Assembly: GCA_034770075.1 (NCBI GenBank)
Contig: CM068384.1
Coordinates: forward strand, 102,052,433-102,116,432
Length of the DNA: 64,000 bases
Origin: Aralia elata
Taxonomy: Eukaryota; Streptophyta; Magnoliopsida; Apiales; Araliaceae
Direction: 5' to 3'
Part shown: positions 31,873 to 43,928 of the stretch, piece by piece
Position numbering within the stretch: the first letter of the stretch is position 1
Layout of the letters: each line of letters begins with the position of its first letter
Program-made: the position numbers and the translations under genes
Notes under the pieces: generated by a model
What the model was told of the DNA's origin: nothing
What the model saw: only the letters and a program-made list of their open reading frames with translations
The model's database searches: none

Positions 31873-32315
31873 TCACAAAAAAAAAAATTAAAAGTGAAAT
31901 TTGGTATTAAAACATGATTACAAAGGAGTTAAAATTTCTAGTTACTTAGTCATATGACCATATTCTTGAATGCACATGAAGTCCCAGGTGGGTTTATTTT
32001 ATTTTTTTTATATGAAGTGTGTTTTTTTTCTTTTGTGTGAGTTTATTTATATTAGCTCTTAATATTGTAATAGTGGCTTATTTGTGAGTTTATTTATTCA
32101 TCCTCTAGTGAGACTTGATTAATTTTTTATATTATAATTGTGATGATGTACTTGATTATGAGAGTATATTGTACTCCCAAAAAAAAAGTGCGGCTTAAAA
32201 AATATATATTCTTGAATCGACTATGAGTCTCAGCAAGTAAACAAATTCAATTCTATTGGAATTAGAATTTACAAACTCTTACTTGAAGGGAAAAGAATAA
32301 AAATTGATTAAAAAA
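31873..32315. other. AT-rich non-coding stretch
   Basis: Low-complexity AT-rich sequence with homopolymer runs. Nothing recognisable beyond the right-hand TSD of the Tekay-like element at 31868-31872. Confidence 0.5.
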
Positions 32316-32656
32316 GGATAATCTCTTCTTTAGTCCCCAAACTATTGTTGCTTTCCACGCTTAGTTCCCAAACTATTTTTTTAATGTATTTTGTCCTCAG
32401 ACTTTATTATTTCTATAATATTTGTCTAACCTTACAAAAATAGAGCAATTGAAGGGTACTAAATATGAAAAATAACTATAAATTGAAGACCAAATGTGAA
32501 CAACCACAATTTGAGGACTAAACGCAAAAAAATACTATATTTGGGGGCAAACATGAAATAAATATATAGTTTGAGGACGAGATATGCGAAAAAAGTAGTT
32601 GGGGGACGAAACGTGAAAAACAATTATAATTTAGGGAGTAACGAAAAGGTTATCTC
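32316..32656. mobile_element. Foldback MITE (TTAGTCCCCAAACTA family), copy 1
   Basis: The left arm GGATAATCTCTTCTTTAGTC continues CCCAAACTA. The right arm in reverse complement is GAGATAACCTTTTCGTTACT continuing CCCTAAATTATA. The long inverted arms leave a short loop and no coding sequence. The interior contains further alternating copies of the arm phrase (GAGGACTAAACGC). No clean TSD can be read because both flanks are A-rich. Confidence 0.6.
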
Positions 32657-32692
32657 AAAAAAAAGTACCAAAAAAAAGAAGGAAAAAAAAAG

Positions 32693-33032
32693 AATAACTT
32701 CTTCGTTAGTTTCTAAATTTTAGTCGTTTTTCACGTTTAGTCTTTTAATTAATTTTTCGTATTTCGTCATCAAAATATATATTTTTTTCATGTCAGTCTC
32801 TAAAATATAAAAACTTTTCACGTTTAGTCCCTGAAATGTAGATTTTTTAGGATTAGTTCTCAGTCTATAGTTGTTTCTAATGTTTATACCTCCTTTTTTT
32901 TTGTTAAAGTTGAACTAAAATTACAAAACTTATAAAGTCAGTGGATGAAATACACGAAAAAAAATAATTAATAGATCAAACATGAAAAACAACTATAACT
33001 ATAATTTAAGGACTAATGAATGGATTATCCTT
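32693..33032. mobile_element. Foldback MITE (TTAGTCC family), copy 2
   Basis: The left arm AATAACTTCTTCGTTAGTTT continues CTAAATTTTAGTC. The right arm in reverse complement is AAGGATAATCCATTCATTAG continuing TCCTTAAATTATAG. It lies only ~36 bp from copy 1, separated by A-rich sequence. Confidence 0.6.
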
Positions 33033-35258
33033 AAAAAATAAAATAATTACTTCTTATCTCTTTTTACCAAAATTACCCTTAACCTTTTGGGAGTTTTTTA
33101 CATGGTGTGATACAGAAGAGTACAGACTATATAACATTATACACTCTACAAACTGCATGCAGACTAGAACCATTCAACAAATATTAATCCCTCCTCTGTT
33201 CACACTTTCTCATCTATCTAGTCTTCTGTTTCATCTATCTTTGGAAAGGGAGGGGCCACTTCTTCTATTCGAATCACTCCTATATTCTTCCATATGGTGC
33301 GAACTTTCTTGATGTGGGTTCATTCTGAATAAACCCCTATCCAGATAACCATAGTATTTTATTCTAAATTTAAAATTTATAGGCTTATTACATATGACGA
33401 CAAATTTATATCGATTATAAATACCAACATGTGTGGATACATGGGGTGAGAGGGAATTACGAATGATCCTATCCTAATTTATTACATTTTATTGCTTAGG
33501 GTTCTACGTAAGTCGCAATTCAACTTCGTTATGCATTTGTGGACATATCAATCATTTCCCTATAATTTATCATAGAATCCAGGTAGGTCCTTTGAACATT
33601 ATTTTTTTTCTCTCTTTTAAAGAAGGGGGCTTTGGGGGGAGAGATGAACTTTGAAAATAGACTGATCAGTGAACTATGAGATAGAACCAAGGTTTTTAGT
33701 CTCGTCTTTTGCTTTAGTTCATAAATTTCAGCACAGCTAAGCTTCCGGGAACATTAAAACTGGGAGTGGTATAAGGAATTCAGGATTTATTGGGCTCTAA
33801 AAATTGTGAGAGACTAATTTTCAAGTCAAAAAAGGACATACAACCTAACCCCTACGATTTAAAAATACAAATGGTGGCCAGAAGATATTATATGACTTTA
33901 TATGACGGCCACTTTACACTCTTTATTATAAGATTTGACCGTTACGATTTAAAAATACAACTCTTCTATTCCAACACAGTGAAGTCTCCTGCCACAACGA
34001 TTTGTAGCGGTAGACAAGTCTCCTACAATTATATTTTTAAATCACGGTCATAGAATTTATAAATAGATGGTGTAAATATGATAGCCAGAAAAAGATTCAT
34101 AGTAACCATTTTCCAATTATCTAACCATGGATACTTTTAACTTAAAAAATCGAATAGTAGGAACAATATTAAAATAAATTTAAAAAACTCCCATAAAATT
34201 TTAGATTTCATCTCATTTTCATTTTCCTTCGTTTCCCCTCAAGTTTTCCAAGTTACAAAAATAGTCCAAGTGGAAAACTTACCTATCTGTCAAGTTCAAC
34301 CCAGTCTATACTGAAGTTTGAAATCCATGGAAAATCATACCTTGTTAAATCATAAAGCAACCTCCAGATTCAAGAAAAGATACTGCAACAGCAGGAAGAA
34401 TAATAGGAAATAGAAAAGTATTGACTATGAAGATTACATAGCCAGATTAATCACCTGTTCACTTCCTTAACTATCTATGGAGGGGATACTATAACGTGGT
34501 ATTCGATCGCAAGAAAGGTCACTTTCTCATTTAATTTTTCATGGCGCAGATTACCTGTTTGATCAAATGTCTCAACGAAACCCAACCCTGCAGAATGAAT
34601 AGTCCAGTTGAATGAACAAACTCAAGTTATGGTCGCTCAATCCATCAATGTCACACCTTTCCGAATTTGTTGATTAATTTAGTACTTTAAATTAATCTCT
34701 CTTTTTTATGAAAATAGACTCATTTATAAAAATTTGTGAATATTAATAATATATTTTTATTTCATATAAATCTTTAATAATAATAAGGGGTAAACTAATT
34801 ATCTAGTTCCTGAACTATTTAGCTTTTTGAAGTTAGGTACTTAATCTATTTTTTAACGTAGTTATATCCTTCGATTGATTTTTTGTTTGTGTTTGAATAA
34901 TTCTGTTAAAAGCGGTTAAAAACTTTGGTAATGTGGATAAAGCCTCTGTTAACAAAATTACTTGAAGTCAAATAAAAAATCTTATGGAAAATCTTTAGAC
35001 CATTTCTTAGTAAGATATACGAACAACTTAATTGTCTAATGGAAAATCTTTTAGGAACATGAATTACTCGTGTCAGAAGAATCACAAGTTCCACCAGTAT
35101 TTTCTCCATTCCAAACTTAGGAATATGTTTTAATTTTTTAAGTCAATTTCGTGAAATCATAAAAATTCAAAATTTATGCGAATTTAATTTATTTTTGATA
35201 CAAATAACTAAAACTATTGTAAACTAACTAGAAAGTAGTAAAATACTGCATTTATACA
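33033..35258. other. Non-coding stretch with a small inverted repeat
   Basis: No gene recognised. At 33936-34051 an inverted repeat has arms GACCGTTACGATTTAAAAAT and, in reverse complement, GACCGTGATTTAAAAATATA; it is probably a small foldback element. Another copy of ACGATTTAAAAATACAAA is at about 33856. Elsewhere the region is AT-rich with no convincing exon. Confidence 0.5.
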
Positions 35259-35424
35259 TAATTAAAGAGAATTGTTAAATTCACAACACTTTTTGTTATT
35301 TCCACAACAAAAGTGTCGCTATAGATGTATAGCGACGGTTTTAACCGTCGCTATACATCTAGAGCGACACTTTTGTTGTGGAAATAACATTTTCTGTTAT
35401 GGATTTAACAATTCCTTAATTAAA
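35259..35424. mobile_element. Foldback element with a near-perfect 94-bp hairpin
   Basis: The core arms 35295-35340 and 35343-35388 (46 bp each, 2-bp loop) are complementary at 45 of 46 positions. Each arm begins GTTATTTCCACAACAAAAGT and ends TATAGCGACGGTT. The outer sequence is also inverted but more diverged (GAATTGTTAAAT on both arms, TAATTAA ends). It lies about 60-190 bp past the stop of the DUF247 gene on its minus strand and could be in that gene's 3' UTR. Confidence 0.8.
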
Positions 35425-35483
35425 TTGTAACATGTAAGTAGGTTTAGAAAACCATGGGAGGATAATATAGGGATTGAAACATC

Positions 35484-36200
35484 TTAGCGATGGCGATAGA
35501 ATGGATAAACGGTGTAGATTGTCTGAATTGCAGTGAGCGCAAAGATGACGATTCCTGTCACGACAGTAGTTGTGCGTATGAGATTTTTAAAGTAGGTGTA
35601 GATGAGAGTCGCACGCCATTGATTCCAAGGCTTCCTACAATAGGTTTCGATACTCACGAGCACACCATATAGGCTGCAATTCGGGTCGAGCATGGTGTCC
35701 TTAGAGAGCGAGCTAAATAGATTAGCCACATCTTCGTCGCTTCCAATGACATTACGGATGATACCTTTCGAGTGTAGTTTGCTAACATCCTCGGCATTGT
35801 TAATCAAAATGTTCATGAAAAAGATATACGAGGTCACGTCGGTCCCTGCCTCAATATGTAATCTCTCGAAAGCTATTATGTTGAGGAATACTGATTTTGT
35901 TGCATCATCCACAACAACGAAAGGGAGTGTTAAGACCCCTCTATCGAATGAGATGTCTCTAAGGCTTCCACTTTTAGCTTCCTTGAATCGGATCCCGGCT
36001 TTATTGAGCTCTGTTGCAGATCGTTTACTATAAGTTAAGCGGCCCCAGTAGCGACGGCGACGGCGAGGGTATTGCTGGAAAAGTATGCTCTTCCTGTACA
36101 TGTCCAGTACATGGAGGCAGTTCCCCAAGTTTGAGTCCGGTACAATGGGCGAGCAGAAGCCGAGTATATCTAAGTTTAGCCGTCTTATCAAGTCCTCGCT
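35484..36200 (-). pseudogene. DUF247 protein, C-terminal exon only
   Basis: About 238 codons of the C-terminal half of a DUF247 protein, a plant family (PF03140) usually 400-550 residues long. Landmarks: SATELNKAGIRFKEAKSGSL, GVLTLPFVVVDDATKSVFLN, IAFERLH, TSYIFFMNILINNAEDV, LHSKGIIRNVIGSDEDVANL, and NQWRATLIYTYF followed by a single hydrophobic C-terminal segment (about residues 211-233), the conserved membrane anchor. Basic residues follow (YRHR). There is no ATG at the start: the frame enters at a 3' splice-site-like ATATTGCAG (36201-36209 on the minus strand). The missing N-terminal exon(s) should lie upstream (higher coordinates), now beyond a ~22-kb nested insertion and the N gap. The exon itself has no stop or frameshift. 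It could be the live end of a broken gene or a recently orphaned exon. Confidence 0.85.
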
Positions 36201-37024
36201 CTGCAATATTAATTTTTCAGCTACTTGTTTTTATACAATCAAAATTAAAACACAAATTAGATGATCAAGTCAAGAATGAGATAGACTAATTCTCTAAATT
36301 TTTAAAGTGGATAATAATACAAGATTTTTGTACTGTAAGATTATTAATTAATCTTATATAATTCTTTCGTTTTAAAATATAATATGATCTTCACGATACA
36401 TAATTTTACTTAATACAAGTATAAATATTATAAACTATTTAAAAAATATGACTAATTATAAAAATAAAAATTATAAATAGATATGAATTATATCAATTTA
36501 AAAGTTAAATTTTTTTTCAAATTGACTTCTAATTAAAAGAAATAATAATCTTATATATCGGAAGAGTGGGACTATTATACATGAGATATTTAGATGTTTT
36601 TAGCAAAGTTATACATTTTTATAAAGTGCATATTAGTAAAAAAAAAAAGTCATTATTATAAAATTGTTAATTAGTTTTATATGTTACATATATGCGCTAA
36701 TTGAATTTAATTTTTAAAAACATAAAATAATCATATAAGGAATAAAACAAAAGCAAAAGCAAAAAAGCCTCTGCCTTGAAAGGGGCGTGCATAATATATA
36801 TTACGGATCCATATTCTTTCAAAGTTATAGAAAAATGTTTAATTCGTATAACACAAAATTGCATTGTTGAATAAATATGTCATCGTATGCTTTAAATCTG
36901 AGCTGAAGTCGGCAATTGTTGATCCATTATTGGTCAAGCTCATATGAAAAAATGTTTCATTTGTATAGTATATTGTTGAATTTTTCTTTTGGCATAAACT
37001 TTCCCAATGCAACTCTATGCTATA
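36201..37024 (-). other. Intron-like sequence upstream of the DUF247 C-terminal exon (copy 2, left of the insertion)
   Basis: Non-coding AT-rich DNA that contains a Stowaway-like copy (36361-36572) and, at 36890-37024, sequence collinear with 10770-10898. It ends where copia B starts. Its continuation lies at about 58988-59080. Confidence 0.6.
36361..36572. mobile_element. Stowaway-like MITE in DUF247-linked intron (copy 2)
   Basis: Begins ATTCTTTCGTTTTAAAATAT after TATA and ends TATATATCGGAAGAGTGGGA before a TA. It is homologous to 10561-10771, so the MITE predates the split of the two DUF247-associated loci. Confidence 0.5.
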
Positions 37025-37420
37025 TGTTGCAGAAATCCGGCACATAAACACACACCAAGATAAATACTGTATGAGATACAATAAATGAATGACATAAGAA
37101 TTTTACGTTAAAAATTTAATTTAGAAAAAATTACGAAAAGAAATCTAAAAAATTCACTATGAAAATATTGAAGATTACAAGTCTTTTTATCTAAAAAAAT
37201 AAGCACACTGATTATTTTTTTCTCAGATTCTCTCTACCTCACTTTCTCTCTCTAAAATTCAACTGAGCTTTTCTCTCTGCTGTTGCTCTCGGATGGCTTT
37301 TTTTTAGAGGTGTATCTTTCTTTCTGCATTTGTTATGTTGACAGCTTGCTTATTAAATAGAAAAGACAAAGCCTTTTCTCTCACTCCTCCAAACTCCTGC
37401 CGCCACTACCATGTATACAA

Positions 37421-37494
<74 letters not shown>

Positions 37495-37597
37495 TATAAG
37501 AAGCCCTTCTCCAGCAAACTGGTTTATAACGACGGACAAAACCGTCACTGTAGCATATAGCGACACTTGCAGGCCTATGACGACGGTTCGCTATAGC
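37025..37597 (-). repeat. Copia B 3' LTR, part 1
   Basis: Starts TGTTGCAGAAATCCGG on the plus strand and pairs with 51453-51769 and 58452-58640. Shared phrases include TTGCTCTCGGATGGC and AAACTCCTGCCGCCACTAC. It holds a (TC)n(TA)n microsatellite at 37420-37500 and a GACGG-rich stretch (37525-37597) that is interrupted by the CACTA insertion. Confidence 0.85.
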
Positions 37598-37609
37598 CAC
37601 TACAAGAAA

Positions 37610-37880
37610 AATATTTACGCTCGATGGAATTATCCTCGACGGAATCTATTCCGTCGACCGTAGCTTAATTACGACGAAATATTCCGTCGAAGATAAGTTC
37701 CTCGAAAATAAGGTAATTTTCGTCGGAAATATAAAGGCCTCGTTGGCGCCAAGTTTCCCTCCGACGCGAAAATTAAGCTCGACGGAATACTTGTTATTTT
37801 TGAGGGAATTTTCGTCGAGAGTAAGGTAATTCCGAGGGACTTATTTTCGACGGACATTCCGTCGGAAATAACTTATAAAA
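37610..37880. repeat. CACTA left subterminal repeats
   Basis: About a dozen copies of CGACGGAAT, TTCCGTCG and close variants in both orientations within 270 bp. In En/Spm such subterminal motifs bind TNPA. The matching right-hand block is 46195-46560. Confidence 0.85.
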
Positions 37881-40171
37881 CCTAATTGTCTTGTTCAGCC
37901 GCCTCATTTCCCTTCGACTCTCTCTCTCTCTCTCTCCTAACAGCTCTCGCTCTCTCACTCTCGAACACTCTCCACTCTCACTCTCACTCTCTCACTCTCC
38001 CCTGCCCGTCGTCGATCACTCCGACCGGTTGAATCCATTTTGAGACTCTGGTCGATCACTTCTGCCATTGTTTGGGTTTGTGGATCATCGAGTTTGCTCT
38101 CAAATTGGTGGTTGGTTAGCTAGTAAATCTTCAATTAGTTCTTAAAATTCAAGCTTGACAGGTATATTTGATGAATCTATTATGTATTATTGCAAAATCT
38201 ATCATTTACAGTTGCTATGTATTTTGTATATGTTTGGGTCTAAAAATTACTAGGTATATTTGTGCAAATTGGTCTGAGTTTAATTGGTAGTTGATATTAT
38301 TCTCTTGTACTGGCTCACAGATTGTTCTGAAATTGGTTTGAATTAGGTTTAAAATTGGTTAAATTGGTCAGAAATTGATATAAAATAGGTCTGAAATTGG
38401 TATGAGATAGGGTTGTAATTGGTCAAATTGGTCTAAAATTAGTTAGAAATTGGTTAATTAAGGTCTGAAATTAGAATTACATAACTAAAATTGGGATTAT
38501 ATGCATGCCCTGAATTGTTGATATGTATTTGTTTTTTATATCATTCTAAAGTTGTGATAATTTTGATGAAATTGGGAATATTAGTTGCAATATTATGCTG
38601 CTGATGCTTCAATTGCAAAATTGTGTTTGTCATATTTGTTATTTCTGACGGAATTCCTGACAAAATTTCAGTCAGATTATTGCAAAATCTGTGGGCCCTA
38701 CCTGCATGTATTTATGTGTTATTTAATTAGTTTCTCAATATTAAAATAAACTAAGTAGCATTTACTTAGTTTCTTACTACTAAAATTAATTAATTGATAT
38801 TAAATAATTTAATTAAAATAAAATAATTTAATGAAAATAAATTATATAATATAATGTAATACAAAATAAATTAAAAAAAATAAAAATAAAACTACATGAA
38901 ATAACTTAAATCATATCTAATAAATAAATAAAATAAAATAATAAATTAGAAATAAATAATTACATTAAATTAAATTTAATTAAAGTAAAATAAATTAATA
39001 TGAATTACATTAAATAATATAATATAATAAAAAACAAAATGAAATAAAACATGATAACTTAATTAAAATAAATAAATAAATTTAAGTAATTAAATTAAAT
39101 AAAATACAATAAAATAATAAAATATAATACAAATAAAATAAAATAAATATATTCATTAAATTAATATGAATTACATTAAATATTATACTACAATACAAAA
39201 TAAAATGAAATAAATTAATTAAAATTAATATTTACTTTAAATTAATATAAATTACATTAAATAATATAATATAATAAAAAATAAAATAAAATGAAATAAA
39301 ACAATATAACTTAATTAAATTAAATTAAATTAAATTAAATACAATAAAATAATAAAATATAATATAGTTGAAAATGAAATATCTTAATTACAATAAATAA
39401 TTACATTAAATTAAATTTAATTAAAGTAAATTAAAATTAATATAAATTACATTAAATAATATCATATTATAAAAATTATATGAAAAAGAATAAAATAATA
39501 AAAATAAGATAAGATAAGATAAGATAAAATAAAATAAAATAAAATAAAATTCAATATAGTAATTAGATAAATTACATTTTTTAAATAATTTAAAATAAAT
39601 TAAATTAAAGTAAAATAAAGTATTATAATACAATACAATATAATATAATAAACTAAGTAGCATTTACTTAGTTATACCGGTACATACAATAAATTACAAA
39701 TAGTTTAATATATTCAAATGATAGTCCTAAACTGAGTAGCATTTACTTAGTTTATCATTGAAAAAATAAACTAAGTAGTATTTGCTTAGTTTTCCACAAT
39801 TACAGTAAACTGCATATATAATACACATGTAGTATAGTTTGGAGCTTAGAAACCCGTTTGACATTCACTCATTAGGAGTGAATGTCGAATAGTCCCCAGT
39901 TTGGGACTGTGACTGGATGTTATGTCTCTCACTTAGGCCGGTGTCAATGAGTTAAGTACGTTTTTAATTATTTTGATAATTTTTCGACGGTTATCTCTAC
40001 ATGTTCTTCGAGTGCATACTTAGACTAATTTATCTTAGTCTATTTCGTGTACTTGGAGACCATGGGGATGTGCTGCCGAAATTTTTTTGAAACAGGTAGA
40101 AACGTCCTGAACGTGTTGACACTAGTGAGGAGACGCATCCAGGAACGGGATAGAAGCCTAACCCCTGTAGA
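37881..40171. other. CACTA 5' region: leader and AT-rich tract
   Basis: 37910-38000 is (CT)-rich (CTCTCTCTCACTCTCGAACA), as in transposon leaders. 38270-38470 repeats GAAATTGGT/AAATTGGTC phrases. 38780-39650 is nearly pure A/T built from AAATAAAAT/TTAAATTA units. Four copies of a palindrome AACTAAGTAGCATTTACTTA(GTT) flank this tract (38748, 39649, 39735, 39768). Protein similarity starts at about 40172, so most of this is probably untranslated or intronic. Confidence 0.6.
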
Positions 40172-43100
40172 GTGGAGATACTAGGAACCTATAATTCATG
40201 CATGGACCACATGAATGAATATCCCTTACCTAAATGTGCCTTTTGTTCAGTTAAAGATGTCAGTCGACCAGAGTTGGATGTACCGTATAGAATACCCATT
40301 GATGGGAGGGGATTAGTGGAAGCTTACTGTGAAGGGGTGTGCTACTTTCTAGACAAAGCCATAGAACATGTTGATGATCCGAACGGGAAGATGAGATGCC
40401 CGTGTGTCAAGTGTAAAAACTTGATCTGGAAGAAAGCCGACGAGATTAAATTCGACTTATTTTCTCGTGGTTTTGTGGATGGGTATTCTGTATGGATCCA
40501 TCACGGGAATCAACGGAGTTGAGGGAACTGACAGGCTCAGTAGACCAACCAGTTCACGGTGATTCAAACGCCGATAACTATGATGTCGTGGAGATGTTGG
40601 TGGATGCTTATGGGCCTAACAATATAATTTGAACTGAAAACGATCATTCTCCAGGCAGTGCTCAACAAGAGCCAAATGATACAACTGTTACCTTTTACAA
40701 GATGCTATCTGAATCGGGGGTCCCATTGTATCCCGAAAATGATCAGCACACCAGGCTATCTGCAATTACAAAGGTCTTACACTTCAAGAATGAGCATGAC
40801 TGCAGTGAGAGAGGTTTCAATGCTTTGCTCTCTCTTATCAGCGAGTTCTTACCCAAGGATCATACTTTGCCCTCGAATTATATGAAGTGAAGAAGATGGT
40901 AAAGGGGTTAAATATGGGGTATCAGAAGATCGATGCTTGTGAGCAGGACTGCATGTTATACCATGGGATGGACAGAGATAAGGTGCAGTGTGCTATATGT
41001 AACTTACCTCGGTACAAGGTGACAAAACGTGGGGAGAAGGAGAAACATGTGCCCAAGAAGATCCTACGGTATTTTCCTCTTGCGTCGAGGCTGCAACGGC
41101 TATTCATGTCGTCTCACATGGCTCATCATATGAGTTGGCATAGAACAAGGGACGTCATGCTTGGTCAACTGACACACCCTGCAGATGGAGATGAATGGAA
41201 GAAATTTGATGAAAATTTTCCACTGTTTGCGGAGGAAGTCAGGAATGTGAGGCTCGGTATGGCTACGGATAGCTTTTCCCCTTTTAATAATTTTAGCCAG
41301 CCTTACTCAGTTTGGCCAGTCATAATGGTAGCTTATAATCTTCCACCGTTAATGTGCATGAGGGATCCGTATTTGTTCTTGACTTTACTCATACCGGGTG
41401 ATAAGAGTCCTATAAAAGACATAAACATGTACCTTAGGCCGTTAGTCGATGAACTAAAGATGCTATAGGAGACGGGGGTCCAGACGTATGATAAATCGAT
41501 CGACGAGAATTTTTTGATGAAGGCAGCCTTGTTGTGGACTATCACTGACTTTCCGGCTCTTGGGATGATTAGTGGTTGGTTACGGGAAGCTGTCATGTCC
41601 AGTATGTATGGGGGATGTGCAAGATCATCAGTTGCAGCATAGGCGAAAATGTAGTTTCTTTGGAACAGCTCGTAGATTCTTGCCTGTTGATCATAATTAC
41701 AGAAAGATGTCGGCACAGTTCAACAGAAAGACAGAGAAGAAGGGGGTTGTTGGTAGACTATCGAGCAACGAGGTCTTGACCTGGCTGAATGAGTTAACAT
41801 TTCCATCACCAGGCAAGGGGCACAGTAAACTGAGAGCATTTGGGTACGGGAAGACTCATAATTGGACACACGTCCCCATATGGTTTAAGTTGCCGTACTG
41901 GGTCACACTTTCAGTCCGTCATTATATTGATGTCATGCATATAGAAAAGAATATTTTTGAGAATTTGTTTTACACCGTGTTAGATGCGAGTGGTAAAATA
42001 AAAGACAATGACAATGCCCGAAAAGACTTAGAGGCACTGAACATCAGGCCGGAATTGTGGGTTCGCGCTAACAATTCAAAACCTAAAGCTCAATTTTGTC
42101 TTACTACGCAACAAGTTGAAGACGTGTGCAAGTGGGTTAGTGGGTTGAAGCTCCCAGATGGATATGCTTTTAACATATCTCGCTGCAGTAATGTTGAGCA
42201 GCTGGAGATTAATGGGTTCAAGAGTCACGATTGTCATGTATTTATGCAGAAGTTGATGCCAATTGCATTTCCTGAGATGTTACCCAGAAAAGTGTTGGAT
42301 GCATTGACCGAACTTTCAAATTTCTTTCGGGATCTATGCTCAACTGTAATAAGGTATAGTGATGTGGAGCAGATGGAGAACAATATTGTGCTTACCATTT
42401 GCAAGCTCGAAATGATATTCCCCCAGGGTTCTTTGACTCGATGGAACATCTGCCTATTCATCTAGCGTATGAACTTAAACTTGGTGGTCCAGTGCAATAT
42501 CGGTGGATGTATCCTTTTGAGAGGTAATATAATCTACAAATTGCATATACTCATGTTAATAATAATAATCATATTAAATGCAATATGTGTAGGTATATGC
42601 GTCGATTAAAGCAGAAAGTGAAAAACAAAGCTCATATTGAGGGTTCTATTGCCGAACACTATACGGAGGAAGAGCTTGTCAACTTCTGCTCATTGTATTT
42701 TGACGATGTTGTCTCAACGAAGCACAACCATTTAAGTAAGAATGAGGTCATCGGTCTCCAATCTCATGCAGATAATGAGTTAGCTGAATTCACATATTCG
42801 ACTAAACCATTTGGCCATGAGACGATAACTTACTTAAGCGACAAAGATTTGAAGATAGTATCTACATATGCGCTTCTAAATATGCCAAAAGTATCGTTAT
42901 ACATCAAGTATGGATTGTTATATGTCACATCTAATATAATTTATAAGCGTAATCAACTTATATATTAAACCATTTTATTATTATTTCAGTTCATTCGAAG
43001 AAGAAGCGTATGCTTCTAACCCGGATTTAACTGCAGCCCAGTTGGAAGCATTCACTACTGCAACTTTCCAACAGTGGTTTCAAACAAGGATTGACGCAGA

Positions 43101-43842
43101 GAACATTTATGAGCGTTTTAGAGATGTCATCCATGGTCCTTCCAAGGTTGTTTGTTCTTTTCCTGGATGCATCGTGAATGAGTACAGATTTAAGGTCGAC
43201 AACTTGAATGAACTCACAACAATCAACTCTGGGGTTGTGGTGTTGGGAAGCTGTTACAATGATTCTGAGTCCAATTACTATGGACGTCTAGATGATGTAC
43301 TTGTGCTTAATTATCCCGAGGGTAAAAAGGTAGTTACATTTAAGTGTCACTGGTTTGATACTGAAAAAGGTGTTAAAGTTGATCGTAATAGAATCGTCAC
43401 AGTAGATATCAAGTCAAAACTCAAATCTGATGACGTTTTCGTGTTAGCCAGTCAAGCGACTCAAGTGTACTACGCTCCTAACGTCGTAAATAGTAGAAGC
43501 TCCTGGTATACAGTTGTCACAACGAAAACACGTGCATTTGATAGTGCTAATATGTTGGGGATGGATGAGGCGTTGCAAGAAGATGTTAGCAATCTCACGT
43601 AGGTATTGCTAAATGATGAAGATGTGATGACAAATGATGTGGTTGATGTACCCGACGATGAGGAAGTCGATGATTTGGAGGTCGTGTATGAGTACGTTAT
43701 CGTTGAAGATGATAACGACAACGAATCTGATATCGATGATGATGAGGAGGAAGAAGAGACTAAATCCGATAATGATATTGATGTTGAATCTGATGGGTTT
43801 GATGACGTACAACCTCTAAACGTATTTCAAATTAGTAAATAA
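40172..43842 (+). pseudogene. CACTA TNP2-type transposase gene (Transpos_assoc, Transposase_21, DUF4218, DUF4216), frameshifted
   Basis: The main transposase, expected to cut and join element ends. In order: the Transpos_assoc domain at 40172-40522 (GKMRCPCVKCKNLIW, FSRGFVDGYSVWIHHG); a linker read in two frames (40640-40890, FNALLSLISEFLPKDHTLP); TNP2 at 40887-41468 (YQKIDACEQDCMLYHGMDRD, CAICNLPRYKV, YLRPLVDELK) and 41469-42465 (CPVCMGD, RRFLPVDHNYR, RHYIDVMHIEKNIFENL). DUF4218 follows (SHDCHVFMQKLMPIAFPEML, LSNFFRDLCSTV) across a frameshift near 42415 and an intron (GTAATA at 42525 to TGTAG 42591). After another intron (42908-42989) comes DUF4216 (GCYNDSESNYYGRLDDVL-like region, 42990-43602) and an acidic tail (43606-43842). 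At least five frame breaks make it a pseudogene as it stands. Confidence 0.88.
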
Positions 43843-43928
43843 TTTAATATTAATATATTAGATTTAAATAATTAATATTGTACTTGAAATATAATATAAC
43901 TTATTTTCGTTATTTCAGTAGCATATTT

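Noticed and set aside
34530..34600. Short exon-like block on the minus strand (CTGCAG ... CAGGTAATC) beside the DUF247 gene
   Set aside because: Only ~33 bases lie between an acceptor-like and a donor-like site; no protein similarity and no linking exons.
35295..35388. MicroRNA precursor
   Set aside because: Arms are almost perfectly complementary with a 2-bp loop and an extended inverted flank; this fits a foldback transposon or siRNA hairpin better than a miRNA precursor.
43470..43812. Minus-strand frames opposite the CACTA transposase tail
   Set aside because: They are antisense to acidic GAT/GAA codons and have low-complexity composition typical of shadow frames.
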